Positions 14,784 through 22,787 of a stretch of 30,181 nt of DNA are shown here, piece after piece (position 1 is the first letter of the stretch; each line of letters starts with the position of its first letter). A program made the translations under genes and the position numbers. Source of the stretch: Bacillota bacterium (GTDB lineage Bacteria > Bacillota > Clostridia > Christensenellales > SZUA-584); NCBI GenBank assembly GCA_023396555.1, contig JAEWWC010000089.1:1-30181 (forward strand). Reading direction: 5' to 3'. Under the pieces are notes generated by a model, which made no database searches, was not told the origin of the DNA, and saw only the letters and a program-made list of their open reading frames with translations.

Positions 14784-15386
14784 CTATTCCGTTTCCTTAT
14801 GCAACCTCGCGATGGAGACCTCATAAGCGGTGCGCACTGTCACTTCGCCGCTTTCCAGCAGCTTTTCGTAATCGCGGGACTGCACACGCCCATTCATCGA
14901 CACCTTGTCGCCCACTGTAAAACCTGATGCATACCGGGCGTTGCGGCCCCACACGATGCAGGGGATGTAGTCGGATTTGTTGTACGCACGGTTCACCGCA
15001 ATCAGCAGGTCGGTGATCTCCCGCCCGAACGGCGTCACACGAAACACGGGCGGCTTGCACACAAAGCCTTTGAGTTCGATCTCGTTAGCCGATGTCGGAT
15101 TTTCCTCCAGTTCCCGCGCAAATATCGTCAGATACAGCCGCGTCCGGCCATCCACCAGCTTGTTGTACGAACGCAGCTGCCCCTTGACGCCTACCATCGC
15201 GCCATCACAAAGCGGGTACTGTTCCAGCAGCCGTTCCGATACCGTCACAGGAAGCTGGTCCGCCTTTTCACTCAGGCGCGCACATTCCAGCAGGAATGTG
15301 TAGAAAGCCTCTCCGTATATCTTATGCGACAGCTTAAGGCCGCTCAAACGCCCCGCCACGCTGACGCTGTTTGTCGTATCCTGCAT
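14784..15386 (-). CDS. Single-stranded DNA-binding protein-like, two OB folds
   Basis: This 200-residue protein appears to hold two SSB-type OB folds. The C-terminal half (from NEIELKGFVCKPP, about residue 102) is the clearer one, with ITDLLIAVNRAY, IPCIVWGRNARYA and GDKVSMNGRVQSR matching SSB core strands. The N-terminal half (NSVSVAGRLSG, YTFLLECARLSE, DGAMVGVKGQLRSY) repeats the pattern in a more divergent form. It lacks the acidic DDDIPF-like tail by which housekeeping SSB recruits partners and ends in HKETE. It is therefore probably an accessory DNA-binding protein, not the main SSB; similar two-domain proteins are known in Clostridia. The start at 15386 is 24 bp after the deacetylase stop, so the two are likely co-transcribed. 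The ribosome site (GGGGAT) is weak. Confidence 0.85.
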   Translation of the reverse strand: MQDTTNSVSVAGRLSGLKLSHKIYGEAFYTFLLECARLSEKADQLPVTVSERLLEQYPLCDGAMVGVKGQLRSYNKLVDGRTRLYLTIFARELEENPTSANEIELKGFVCKPPVFRVTPFGREITDLLIAVNRAYNKSDYIPCIVWGRNARYASGFTVGDKVSMNGRVQSRDYEKLLESGEVTVRTAYEVSIARLHKETE

Positions 15387-15410
15387 ATTTTATCCCCAAA
15401 TCGTTTTTCG

Positions 15411-16184
15411 TCAGTCCTCAAAATAGCGCTGTGTGCCCGTCGCATCCACAATGGCGTCCCCGTCCAGCAGCAGGTCGGATACCGTCACGATCTTAAAGCC
15501 CTGTTCACGCAGCCCCAGTATTACCGCAGCCAGCGCCTCAGGGCTCGCAGGCATGTTGTTCTGGAACATGATGATGTCGCCGCTCTTTACCGTGTTCAGC
15601 ACACCGTCCGCAATCTTGGCAGAATCGTATCCCTTCCAGTCCTTGGCATCCAGGCTCCATTTGACAGGGATATATCCGTCGCCCTCCAGCGCCAGGATGC
15701 TTTCGGTATTGAACGCGCCATAAGGCATGCGGACGAGCTGTGTATCAAACCCCGTTTTGTCAAACAGCATCGTTTTGGCTTCGCCCGCGTCCTTAATCAC
15801 TTCGTCTGCGGTCATATCGGGATACCGCGCATGGTTCATCGAATGGCTGGCAATCTCGTTGCCGCTCTGGGATATGGCATCCAGCGCTTCGGCATTGTCC
15901 TTTGCCCACAGCCCCATCACAAAGAATGTGGCTTTGGCGCTTTCATTGTCCAGCACCTTCAGTATATCCTGCGTGTAATCCGCGTCGCCGAACGCTGTAT
16001 CGATCGTCAGCGCCACCGCTTTCTCGTCCGTGTTCACGCGGCAAATGGGCATGGGCTCCGACATCGATGTCGTTGGCGCCGACTCATTCAGCGCCACCTG
16101 TGTATACACAATGGCTCCGACAATGAGCAGTAAAAATATCCCCGCCCGGATCAGAGTGTTTTTCTTCACCACGAATATGCGCAT
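15411..16184 (-). CDS. Polysaccharide deacetylase family protein (YlxY/PdaB-like)
   Basis: A 257-residue CE4-superfamily protein with an N-terminal membrane anchor (about residues 11-30, LIRAGIFLLLIVGAIVYTQV) and an extracytoplasmic NodB domain. Motifs in order: ALTIDTAFGDAD (motif 1, PdaB-like rather than TFDDGP), SHSMNH (the metal-binding H-x3-H), RMPYGAFN, KWSLDAKDW and IIMFQNN. In active CE4 enzymes the last motif carries a catalytic histidine; here that place is Gln, so activity is doubtful. Its position next after pnp matches ylxY in Bacillus, so I regard it as the YlxY counterpart, plausibly linked to spore or wall peptidoglycan. AAGGCGGTG lies five bases before the ATG at 16184. Transcription is separated from pnp by a terminator. 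Confidence 0.88.
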   Translation of the reverse strand: MRIFVVKKNTLIRAGIFLLLIVGAIVYTQVALNESAPTTSMSEPMPICRVNTDEKAVALTIDTAFGDADYTQDILKVLDNESAKATFFVMGLWAKDNAEALDAISQSGNEIASHSMNHARYPDMTADEVIKDAGEAKTMLFDKTGFDTQLVRMPYGAFNTESILALEGDGYIPVKWSLDAKDWKGYDSAKIADGVLNTVKSGDIIMFQNNMPASPEALAAVILGLREQGFKIVTVSDLLLDGDAIVDATGTQRYFED

Positions 16185-16330
16185 AACAACACCGCCTTAA
16201 ATAGTCGAATAGGATATAATAATAAGTATTGTATAAGCGGCCCAATTATGCGTGGGGCACCCAAATAAGGCGGCCTACTCCCCGGGCTTTGGACTATTCA
16301 TATTTGTCTGTTCAGACTTTCCGGGACATG

Positions 16331-16362
16331 AAAAAGCCGCCGTGACTTTACTCACAGCGGCT
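16331..16362 (-). terminator. Intrinsic terminator of pnp
   Basis: On the minus strand an 11-bp stem (16352-16362 with 16335-16345, one G-U pair) has a 6-nt loop and is followed by TTTT. It starts 14 bp past the pnp stop. Confidence 0.93.
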
Positions 16363-16376
16363 TCAATTTAATGATG

Positions 16377-18518
16377 TTATTCTTCAGGCTTATCTTCTAT
16401 CTTGGTTTCCGGTTTATCGCCCTTCTTACGGTCCTCCGGCAGCAGGCCCTTGCGCGTGAGGTTCACGCGGCCCTGCTTGTCGATCTCGGTGACACGTACG
16501 AGTATCTCATCGCCGATGTTGACGACATCCTCCACCTTCGCAACGTGCTCGTTGGATAGCTTGGATATATGTACCAGCCCGTCCTTGCCGGGGGCCAGTT
16601 CCACGAACGCACCGAAGTTCATGATGCGCACCACTTTGCCGAGGTAAACATTGCCGACTTCGATGTCCTTGACGATCGCATCAATGGCGGCGCGCGCTTT
16701 GTCGGCAGCGGCTTCGTCGGCGGAGAGTATGAACACTCGCCCGTCATCCTCGATGTCGATCTTCACGCCGGTTTCCGCAATGATTTTGTTGATGACCTTG
16801 CCGCCCGAACCGATGACCTCGCGGATCTTCTCCGGATCGATAGTGAACTGATAGATGCGCGGCGCGTACTTGGACAGGTTGTCCCTCGCGGCCGGCAGCA
16901 CCGCGTTCATTTTGCCCAGTATGTGCATGCGGCCTTCATTAGCCTGTGCCAGCGCCCGGGTCAGTATCTGCTCGTCGATGCCCTTGATCTTGATGTCCAT
17001 CTGGATGGCGGTGATGCCTTTGGAGGTGCCTGCCACCTTGAAGTCCATATCGCCGAAGAAGTCTTCGAGCCCCTGAATGTCCGTCAGTATCGCAATGTTG
17101 CCTGTGTTGTCGTCCTTGATAAGGCCCATCGCCACGCCGGCCACCGGGGCTTTGAGCGGCACTCCCGCGTCCATCAGAGACAGCGAGCTGGCGCACACGC
17201 TGGCCTGAGAGGTGGAACCGTTGGAGCTGATGCACTCGGACACCGTGCGGATAGCATAAGGGAAATCCAGTTCACTAGGCAACACCGGTATCAGAGCCCG
17301 TTCTGCCAGCGCGCCATGGCCTGTTTCGCGGCGGCTGGTGGAGCGCATCATCTTCGCTTCGCCCGTGGAATACGGCGGCATGTTGTAGTGGTGCATATAA
17401 CGCTTGCCTTCGATATCCGAGATACCGTCCAGCCTCTGCGCCTCGCTGATGGAACCCAGCGTTGTCAGCGTGAGCGCCTGCGTTTCGCCGCGGGTGAACA
17501 TCGCGCTGCCGTGCGTGCGGGCAAACAGGCCCACTTCCACGGATATCGGGCGCACCTCGTTCATCGCGCGGCCATCCGGGCGGATGCCCTTGTTGATGAT
17601 GCGGTCACGTACCAGTTCCTTACGCAAGCTATACAGCACGTTCTGTATGTCCGCCGCGCTGTCTGGAAATTCTTCGGCGAAATGCTCAAGGACTTCGGCA
17701 GTCATCGCTTCCGTCCGCTCCTCGCGCACGCTCCGCACATTGGTATCAATGCTGTAAGCCACCTTGTCCAGCGCGTACTCGCGCACCTTGGCTTCCAGTT
17801 CCTCGTCCGCGTGATAGATTTCTACGTCCATCTTGGGCTTGCCGACTTCGGACACGATGCCTTCGATGAATGCAATGATCTTCTTGATCTCCTCATGTGC
17901 CAGCAGTATCGCGTCCAGCATCTCCTTCTCAGAGATCTCGTTCGCGCCCGCTTCCACCATCATCACGGCATCCTTGGTGCCGGAAACGGTGAGATCCAGC
18001 ACGCTCTTGTCACGCTGGGTCGAGTCGGGATTAATCACGTACTCACCGTCCACCATGCCGATAACCACTGAAGCGGTGGGGCCCGCGAACGGTATATCCG
18101 ATATCGACAGCGCCACCGACGAACCGATCATGCCGTATACGGCCGGGGGTACGTCCTGCTCCACCGACAGCACGGTGCTGACCACCTGCACATCATTGTA
18201 GTATCCCTTGGGGAACAGCGGCCGGATCGGCCTGTCGATCAGCCGCGATGTTAAAATCGCCTTCTCGGACGGGCGACCCTCGCGCTTGATGAAGCCGCCG
18301 GGTATTTTGCCCACCGAATACATCTTCTCTTCAAACTCTACGCTCAGCGGGAAAAAGTCAATACCTGCCCGCGCCGTCTTGGATGCTGTCGCCGTTACCA
18401 GCACCGCCGTCTCACCGCACCGCACCAGGCAGGTGCCGTTGGCCTGCTGAGCGAATTTTCCTGTCTCTATCGTCAGCGTCCTGCCGGCGACATCCATGTT
18501 GAATACTCTGTGTTCCAT
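16377..18518 (-). CDS. pnp: Polyribonucleotide nucleotidyltransferase (PNPase)
   Basis: A 713-residue phosphorolytic 3'-to-5' exoribonuclease of mRNA turnover. Domain order is complete: first RNase PH domain (about residues 10-145, with FFPLSVEFEEKMYSVGKIPG and RLIDRPIRPLFP), helical linker, second RNase PH domain (MFTRGETQALTLTTLGS, SDIEGKRYMHHYNMPPYS, GRRETGHG-like SRRETGHGAL, and the catalytic GDMDFKVAGT), a KH domain (IREVIGSGGKVINKII, about 555-612) and an S1 domain (VGNVYLGKVVRIMNFGAFVE, about 622-692). The charged tail is rich in Lys and Glu. It follows rpsO as in most bacteria. AAGGAG lies ten bases before the ATG, and a perfect small hairpin in the leader may take part in autoregulation. 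Confidence 0.98.
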   Translation of the reverse strand: MEHRVFNMDVAGRTLTIETGKFAQQANGTCLVRCGETAVLVTATASKTARAGIDFFPLSVEFEEKMYSVGKIPGGFIKREGRPSEKAILTSRLIDRPIRPLFPKGYYNDVQVVSTVLSVEQDVPPAVYGMIGSSVALSISDIPFAGPTASVVIGMVDGEYVINPDSTQRDKSVLDLTVSGTKDAVMMVEAGANEISEKEMLDAILLAHEEIKKIIAFIEGIVSEVGKPKMDVEIYHADEELEAKVREYALDKVAYSIDTNVRSVREERTEAMTAEVLEHFAEEFPDSAADIQNVLYSLRKELVRDRIINKGIRPDGRAMNEVRPISVEVGLFARTHGSAMFTRGETQALTLTTLGSISEAQRLDGISDIEGKRYMHHYNMPPYSTGEAKMMRSTSRRETGHGALAERALIPVLPSELDFPYAIRTVSECISSNGSTSQASVCASSLSLMDAGVPLKAPVAGVAMGLIKDDNTGNIAILTDIQGLEDFFGDMDFKVAGTSKGITAIQMDIKIKGIDEQILTRALAQANEGRMHILGKMNAVLPAARDNLSKYAPRIYQFTIDPEKIREVIGSGGKVINKIIAETGVKIDIEDDGRVFILSADEAAADKARAAIDAIVKDIEVGNVYLGKVVRIMNFGAFVELAPGKDGLVHISKLSNEHVAKVEDVVNIGDEILVRVTEIDKQGRVNLTRKGLLPEDRKKGDKPETKIEDKPEE

Positions 18519-18551
18519 TTTTTAATTACTCCTTCTTTCCTTAACCGGACC

Positions 18552-18567
18552 CTGCGCACCTGCGCAG
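18552..18567 (-). promoter_or_regulatory. Hairpin in the pnp leader
   Basis: CTGCGCA (18552-18558) and TGCGCAG (18561-18567) form a perfect 7-bp GC-rich palindromic hairpin with a 2-nt gap. It lies about 33 bp upstream of the pnp start. It has no T run. PNPase in Escherichia coli autoregulates through a leader stem; an analogous role here is only a suggestion. Confidence 0.4.
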
Positions 18568-18609
18568 CGCCCCATGCTTACCGCATGTTGTTTTTATTAA
18601 GAACAAATA

Positions 18610-18631
18610 ATAGAGCGGTCGCCCGCTCTAT
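18610..18631 (-). terminator. Hairpin between rpsO and pnp (terminator, attenuator or processing site)
   Basis: ATAGAGCGG and CCGCTCTAT (18610-18618, 18623-18631) form a perfect 9-bp stem with a 4-nt loop, seven bases after the rpsO stop. The following minus-strand sequence (TATTTGTTCTT) is T-rich. No strong promoter was seen between it and pnp, so partial read-through is likely. Confidence 0.75.
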
Positions 18632-18637
18632 CAGTTG

Positions 18638-18901
18638 TTACTTTCTTAAGTTTAAGCCCTTGAGCACTTCCCTGTACCGTTCAATGTCTTTCTTCTTAAG
18701 ATAATCCAGCAAGCCTCTCCTCTTACCGACCATTTTCAGGAGACCACGCCGCGAATGATGATCCTTGGCATGAATCTTGAGATGGTCGTTCAGGTGATTG
18801 ATCCGCTCGGACAGCAGCGCGATCTGAACCTCCGGCGACCCCGTGTCGCCCGCACTCTGGGCAAATTTTGAAATAATGCCCGCTTTGGTTTCCTTATCCA
18901 C
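18638..18901 (-). CDS. rpsO: 30S ribosomal protein S15
   Basis: The S15 core is unmistakable: GDTGSPEVQIALL, RINHLNDHLKIHAKDHHSRRGLL and KRRGLLDYLKK. I place the start at the GTG at 18899-18901, giving 87 residues (family about 88-89) beginning (M)DKETKAGIISKFAQ. GGGAGG lies 11 bases upstream (18913-18918). The longer frame from a TTG at 18931 would put this ribosome site inside the coding sequence and add ten residues without family similarity. S15 binds 16S rRNA early in small-subunit assembly. The leader is about 88 nt from a good promoter and carries a repeated motif, which suits the autoregulation known for S15 in several bacteria. pnp follows downstream. Confidence 0.96.
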   Translation of the reverse strand: MDKETKAGIISKFAQSAGDTGSPEVQIALLSERINHLNDHLKIHAKDHHSRRGLLKMVGKRRGLLDYLKKKDIERYREVLKGLNLRK

Positions 18902-18934
18902 TTTTAAAAGTTCCTCCCGCCTTTTAGGCAACCC

Positions 18935-18977
18935 CGCAAACAGTGTAAGGCGTCGGGTGTTCGCAAAACAGTGTAAG
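18935..18977 (-). repeat. Direct repeat in the rpsO leader
   Basis: Two near-identical copies of CTTACACTGTTTGCG occur in the rpsO mRNA leader (18935-18949 and 18962-18977, the latter with one extra T), 27 bp apart. The segment also contains complementary CCGC and GCGG blocks that could pair around them, and GCC/GGC arms of a small hairpin next to the ribosome site. A regulatory role, for example S15 binding, is inferred. Confidence 0.5.
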
Positions 18978-18996
18978 CGGTTAAAATTCAGAAAAC

Positions 18997-19025
18997 ATCA
19001 TAACACAGGCGGTCAAATTTGTAAA
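18997..19025 (-). promoter_or_regulatory. rpsO promoter
   Basis: On the minus strand TTTACA (19020-19025) and TATGAT (18997-19002) are 17 bp apart. The predicted start is near 18989, giving the leader described for rpsO. Confidence 0.75.
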
Positions 19026-19214
19026 CAATGGTTTGATCAAAACACCAAAGCTCCATAATTTCTCCCGGTCTGCTATTAATCATTTGCTGACGCTTTTCTT
19101 TTTATACATCTTTTTACTGCTTAGATAGTTTTACACGTTCCACGCCATTCCATTTATTGCATATTTTCTTGCATCAAATTTTTCACGACTTTCTATGCAA
19201 ATAATTCGCGTTTA
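19026..19214. other. AT-rich divergent intergenic DNA between rpsO and rnfC, no gene seen
   Basis: This part of the divergent gap is rich in A and T and holds no open frame with a ribosome site. Apart from the promoters at its two ends I found no repeat or hairpin of note. Confidence 0.5.
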
Positions 19215-19223
19215 TGCTATAAT
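19215..19223 (+). promoter_or_regulatory. Extended -10 promoter of the rnf operon
   Basis: TGCTATAAT (19215-19223) is a perfect extended -10 element. No good -35 hexamer lies 17 bp upstream, as is usual for extended -10 promoters. Transcription would start near 19230, about 59 nt before rnfC. Confidence 0.6.
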
Positions 19224-19288
19224 AACTGTCTGGAATCATTACTTTTAGATTTCAACAACCATTTTTCTACTATATTGAAGGAGACTGT

Positions 19289-20626
19289 ATGGCAAGCAGA
19301 TTCAGTTTCAGAGGCGGCATTCATCCGCTTTCACGCATCCATCATGGTAAGCGCTTCACTGAAGGTCGCCCCATTGAACGGTGCAGCGTTCCGGACGAGG
19401 TGGTCATCCCGCTGGCACAGCACATCGGAGCCCCGTCTACGCCCATCGTTGCGGTGGGAGACATCGTGGACATGGGCCAGAGAATCGCCGACGAACGCGG
19501 CTATGTAAGCGTTCCCTGCTTTTCCAGCGTGTCCGGCAAGGTGAAGGCTATCGAGATGCGGCCACATATATCCGGTCAGAAGAGCATGGCCATCGTGATC
19601 GAGAACGATCACGAGGACAGGCTGCATCCCGGAATCAAAAGCCCGGGCCGTCTGGAGGACCTTTCTCCGCAGCAGATTATTGACATCATCAAGAACGCCG
19701 GTCTGGTGGGCATGGGCGGCGCTGCTTTTCCCACGCATGTCAAGCTCTCTCCGCCGGCTGAGAAAAAAATCGATACTGTCATCGTCAACGGCGCGGAGTG
19801 CGAACCCTACCTCACGGCGGATCACCGCATCATGCTGGAATACCCGGATGAGGTGGTGCGCGGCCTTAAAGCCGTCGTGAAGGCGCTGGGCGTGAGCAAT
19901 GCGTGGATCGGTATCGAGGCCAATAAACCGGACGCCATCGCCGCGATGCAGCAGGCTTTGAAGGGAACTGATATCAGCATGGCGGCATTGAAGGTGAAGT
20001 ACCCTCAGGGCGCGGAAAAACAGCTGATCAACGCCATCACCGGCCGCGAAGTCCCCTCGGGCGGCTTGCCGATGGACGTAGGCGTGGTTGTGGTCAACGC
20101 GGGCACCGCTTACCAGATCTGCCAGGCGATCGAGAAAGGGATGCCGCTGTTTGAGCGTGTGGTCACCGTCACGGGCAGCGTGGGACAGCCGTCCAACCTG
20201 CTGGTGCGCATCGGCACGCCGGTGTCTTACGTCATCACGCATGCCGGCGGTCTGGCCGGCAAGATCGAGAAGGTGATCGCGGGCGGCCCGATGATGGGCA
20301 TCGCGATGCACAATATCGACGCGCCGGTAATGAAGGGTACATCGGGCATACTGGTTCTGGACGACAAAATGGCGCGTCCGGTGGACGAATCGCCCTGCAT
20401 CCGCTGCTCCAAGTGCGTGTACGTATGCCCCATCGGTCTTCAGCCTTACCTGATCGATGCCTACGCCGAAAAGGACCGCTTTGACGACGCGGAAAAGGCG
20501 GGCGCGATGGACTGCATCGAGTGCGGCTGCTGCGCGTACACCTGCCCGGCCAACCGGCACCTCGTGCAGGGCATGCGGCTCGCCAAATGCGAGATCACAA
20601 ACAAGCGCAAGGCGTGCAGCAAATAG
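19289..20626 (+). CDS. rnfC: Rnf complex subunit C (ferredoxin:NAD+ oxidoreductase, NADH-binding)
   Basis: A 445-residue peripheral subunit of the ion-pumping Rnf complex; it carries the NAD(H)/FMN site and passes electrons through two 4Fe-4S clusters. The N-terminal FRGGIHP motif, the Rossmann-like GLVGMGGAAFPTHVKL and VNGAECEPYLTADHR blocks are typical. Two ferredoxin motifs follow: CIRCSKCVYVCP near residue 370 and CIECGCCAYTCP near 408. Unlike proteobacterial RnfC it has no long alanine-rich tail, as usual in Clostridia. AAGGAGA precedes the ATG at 19289. It is first in the rnfCDGEAB operon, with an extended -10 promoter upstream. Confidence 0.97.
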   Translation: MASRFSFRGGIHPLSRIHHGKRFTEGRPIERCSVPDEVVIPLAQHIGAPSTPIVAVGDIVDMGQRIADERGYVSVPCFSSVSGKVKAIEMRPHISGQKSMAIVIENDHEDRLHPGIKSPGRLEDLSPQQIIDIIKNAGLVGMGGAAFPTHVKLSPPAEKKIDTVIVNGAECEPYLTADHRIMLEYPDEVVRGLKAVVKALGVSNAWIGIEANKPDAIAAMQQALKGTDISMAALKVKYPQGAEKQLINAITGREVPSGGLPMDVGVVVVNAGTAYQICQAIEKGMPLFERVVTVTGSVGQPSNLLVRIGTPVSYVITHAGGLAGKIEKVIAGGPMMGIAMHNIDAPVMKGTSGILVLDDKMARPVDESPCIRCSKCVYVCPIGLQPYLIDAYAEKDRFDDAEKAGAMDCIECGCCAYTCPANRHLVQGMRLAKCEITNKRKACSK

Positions 20627-20668
20627 CCGGCGCGGTATTATAGTTTTTTGATATTTTTGGAGGTGTAT

Positions 20669-21607
20669 ATGGACAAATACGTTTTGTCTTCGTCGCCGCA
20701 TGTCCGCTCCGCAGAAACCACGGGCAGCATCATGCGCGACGTCATCATTGCGCTGCTCCCGGCCACCGTGCTCGGCATCGTCTTCTTCGGCTTGTCCGCA
20801 CTGTGGGTGGTGCTGGTTAGCGTTGCAGCCGCCATTGCGACCGAAGCGATATTGCAGCTGCTGATGAAAAAGAAAGTCACGGTGAGCGACGGCAGTGCCG
20901 CGGTCACGGGATTGCTGCTGGCGCTCAACCTGCCGCCGTCCGTTCCGCTCTATATTCCGGTGATCGGCTCCGTATTCGCCATCGCGATCGTCAAGCAGTG
21001 CTTCGGCGGACTCGGCCACAACTTTATCAATCCGGCGCTGGCCGCGCGCGCGTTCCTCGTCGCGTCCTGGCTGCCGGCAATGACCACCTGGACGATGCCC
21101 GCGGACGCGGTATCCGCCGCGACGCCGCTGGCGGCTCTCAAAGTGGCCGGCGCGGGCGCTCCCAGCCCCTATCTCGATATGTTCCTCGGGAATGTCGGCG
21201 GCTGTATCGGCGAAACCAGCGCGATCGCATTGATCGTCGGCGGCCTTTATCTGGTGGTCCGCCGCGTGATCGACCCGCGTATTCCGTTCGTCTATATCGC
21301 CACCGTGGCCGTATTCATGTGGGTGGCTGGGCCGGAGGGTGTGTTCACCGGCGACGCGCTCTATCACATACTGGCCGGCGGCCTGATGCTGGGCGCGTTC
21401 TTCATGGCGACTGACTATGCCACATCGCCGATGTCGGCCAGCGGCAAAGTCGTGTTCGCATTCGGCTGCGGCGTGCTGACCAGCGTGATACGCCTGTGGG
21501 GCGGATATCCCGAGGGCGTATCCTATTCGATACTGCTGATGAACCTTGTCGTTCCGCTGATCGACAGGGCCTTTCAACCGAAAAGATTCGGAGGTGTGCG
21601 CGCATGA
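20669..21607 (+). CDS. rnfD: Rnf complex subunit D
   Basis: A 312-residue integral membrane subunit with multiple hydrophobic helices. Family blocks include DGSAAVTGLLLALNLPP, GGLGHNFINPALAARAFL and FFMATDYATSPMSASGK. The covalent FMN attachment site of RnfD/NqrB proteins corresponds to the SAATPL segment, with the acceptor Thr near residue 152. The ATG at 20669 is chosen because GGAGGT lies five bases upstream; the frame extends to an upstream codon at 20648 that lies before this ribosome site. Its stop overlaps the rnfG start by four bases (ATGA), showing tight translational coupling. Confidence 0.96.
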   Translation: MDKYVLSSSPHVRSAETTGSIMRDVIIALLPATVLGIVFFGLSALWVVLVSVAAAIATEAILQLLMKKKVTVSDGSAAVTGLLLALNLPPSVPLYIPVIGSVFAIAIVKQCFGGLGHNFINPALAARAFLVASWLPAMTTWTMPADAVSAATPLAALKVAGAGAPSPYLDMFLGNVGGCIGETSAIALIVGGLYLVVRRVIDPRIPFVYIATVAVFMWVAGPEGVFTGDALYHILAGGLMLGAFFMATDYATSPMSASGKVVFAFGCGVLTSVIRLWGGYPEGVSYSILLMNLVVPLIDRAFQPKRFGGVRA

Positions 21608-22179
21608 AAAATATTGTCGTTATCACCATCAAGCTGCTCCTGATTACGCTGATCGCCGGTGTTCTGCTGGGCGTTGTCAACAGCGTGACCAGAGGACCCA
21701 TCGCCGAGCAGGCCCGAAAGGAAGCAGAAGAGGCGCGCCGCGCCGCCTTTCCCGAAGCCGTCAGCTTTGAGGAAAGCACCGCTGCTGTACCGGAAGACTA
21801 CGCCATTATCAAGAGCGTATATACCGCGCTGGACGCGGACGGCAGCGAGATCGGCATCGTCGCGTCCGTCGTCACCAAGGGCTACAGCTCCGGGCTAAAC
21901 CTGACAGTAGGCGTCGGTGCAGATGGCACCGTCAAAGGCGTCATCGTGGGCAGCCACGGCGAAACACCGGGCTTGGGCGCCAAAGCTGCTGAGGAAAAAT
22001 TCCGCGGCCAATATACAGGTATTCCTTATTCTGAGCCGCTGACCGTCGTCAAAAACCCGCCGTCGGCAGACAATGAGGTGCAGGCGATCACCGGTGCGAC
22101 CATCACGTCACGCGGCGTAACGGATGCGGTCAATACCGTCGCCTCTTACTACACCGAAGAAATGGGAGGTGCTCAATGA
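21604..22179 (+). CDS. rnfG: Rnf complex subunit G (FMN-binding)
   Basis: A 191-residue subunit anchored by one N-terminal helix (about residues 5-25) with an extracytoplasmic FMN-binding domain. The covalent flavin motif ITGATITSRGV near the C-terminus contains the acceptor Thr, and SHGETPGLGAK is the conserved loop of this domain. The ATG at 21604 overlaps the rnfD stop, and GGAGGTG lies eight bases upstream. The 36 codons before it in the open frame lie inside rnfD. Its own stop overlaps the rnfE ATG by four bases. Confidence 0.96.
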   Translation: MKNIVVITIKLLLITLIAGVLLGVVNSVTRGPIAEQARKEAEEARRAAFPEAVSFEESTAAVPEDYAIIKSVYTALDADGSEIGIVASVVTKGYSSGLNLTVGVGADGTVKGVIVGSHGETPGLGAKAAEEKFRGQYTGIPYSEPLTVVKNPPSADNEVQAITGATITSRGVTDAVNTVASYYTEEMGGAQ

Positions 22180-22784
22180 GAACCAAACCTCTTGCCATAT
22201 TGAAAAACGGCATACTGGACGAAAACCCGACGCTGCGGCTGGTGCTGGGCATGTGCCCCACGCTTGCCGTCACCACAGCAGCCTCCAACGGCATCGGCAT
22301 GGGTCTCGCAGCCACGTTCGTGCTGATCGGTTCCAACGTGGTGATATCGCTGCTGCGCAAGTTCATCCCCGACAAGGTCCGCATTCCAGCCTTCGTTGTC
22401 GTCATCGCAGCGTTCGTGACCATCGTCCAGATGGCAATGAAGGCCTATGTACCGGCACTGGATAAATCGTTGGGTCTGTTCATACCGCTGATCGTCGTGA
22501 ACTGCATCATACTGGCACGCGCGGAGGCGTTCGCGTCCAAAAACACCGTGGGCGCATCGTTCTTCGACGGCCTCGGCATGGGGCTTGGGTTTACCGCGGC
22601 GCTGCTCGTGATGGCCACTATACGCGAGATACTCGGCAACGGCTCGTTCTTCGGACTGTCGCTGTTCGGCGAGAACTTCCAGCCCATGTTGATCATGGTG
22701 GCGGCGCCGGGCGGGTTCATCACACTTGGGCTGCTGCTGGGACTACTCAACAAGTTGACAATGAAAAAGAAAGGAGCGCGATAA
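22176..22784 (+). CDS. rnfE: Rnf complex subunit E
   Basis: A 202-residue integral membrane protein of the RnfA/RnfE/NqrD/NqrE family with six predicted helices. Family hallmarks are NPTLRLVLGMCPTLAVTT, IPLIVVNCIILARAEAFA and DGLGMGLGFTAALL. Together with RnfA it forms the membrane core that couples electron flow to Na+ or H+ transport and holds an intramembrane iron-sulfur centre between conserved cysteines (GMCP and VNC here). It overlaps rnfG by four bases and precedes rnfA by three bases. GGGAGG lies ahead of the start. Confidence 0.96.
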   Translation: MRTKPLAILKNGILDENPTLRLVLGMCPTLAVTTAASNGIGMGLAATFVLIGSNVVISLLRKFIPDKVRIPAFVVVIAAFVTIVQMAMKAYVPALDKSLGLFIPLIVVNCIILARAEAFASKNTVGASFFDGLGMGLGFTAALLVMATIREILGNGSFFGLSLFGENFQPMLIMVAAPGGFITLGLLLGLLNKLTMKKKGAR

Positions 22785-22787
22785 CAC

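Noticed and set aside
16185..16330. Sporulation sigma-factor promoter for the deacetylase
   Set aside because: A TATACAAT block resembles a sigma-E -10, but no -35 at the right distance was found, so it is not reported as a feature.
16569..18071. 500-codon plus-strand open frame opposite pnp
   Set aside because: Shadow of the PNPase gene, with no recognisable domain and no ribosome site.
19331..21577. 748-codon minus-strand open frame opposite rnfC and rnfD
   Set aside because: It is long but rich in His, Arg, Ala and Gly without domain motifs. This is the expected antisense shadow of GC-rich genes; both sense genes are certain.
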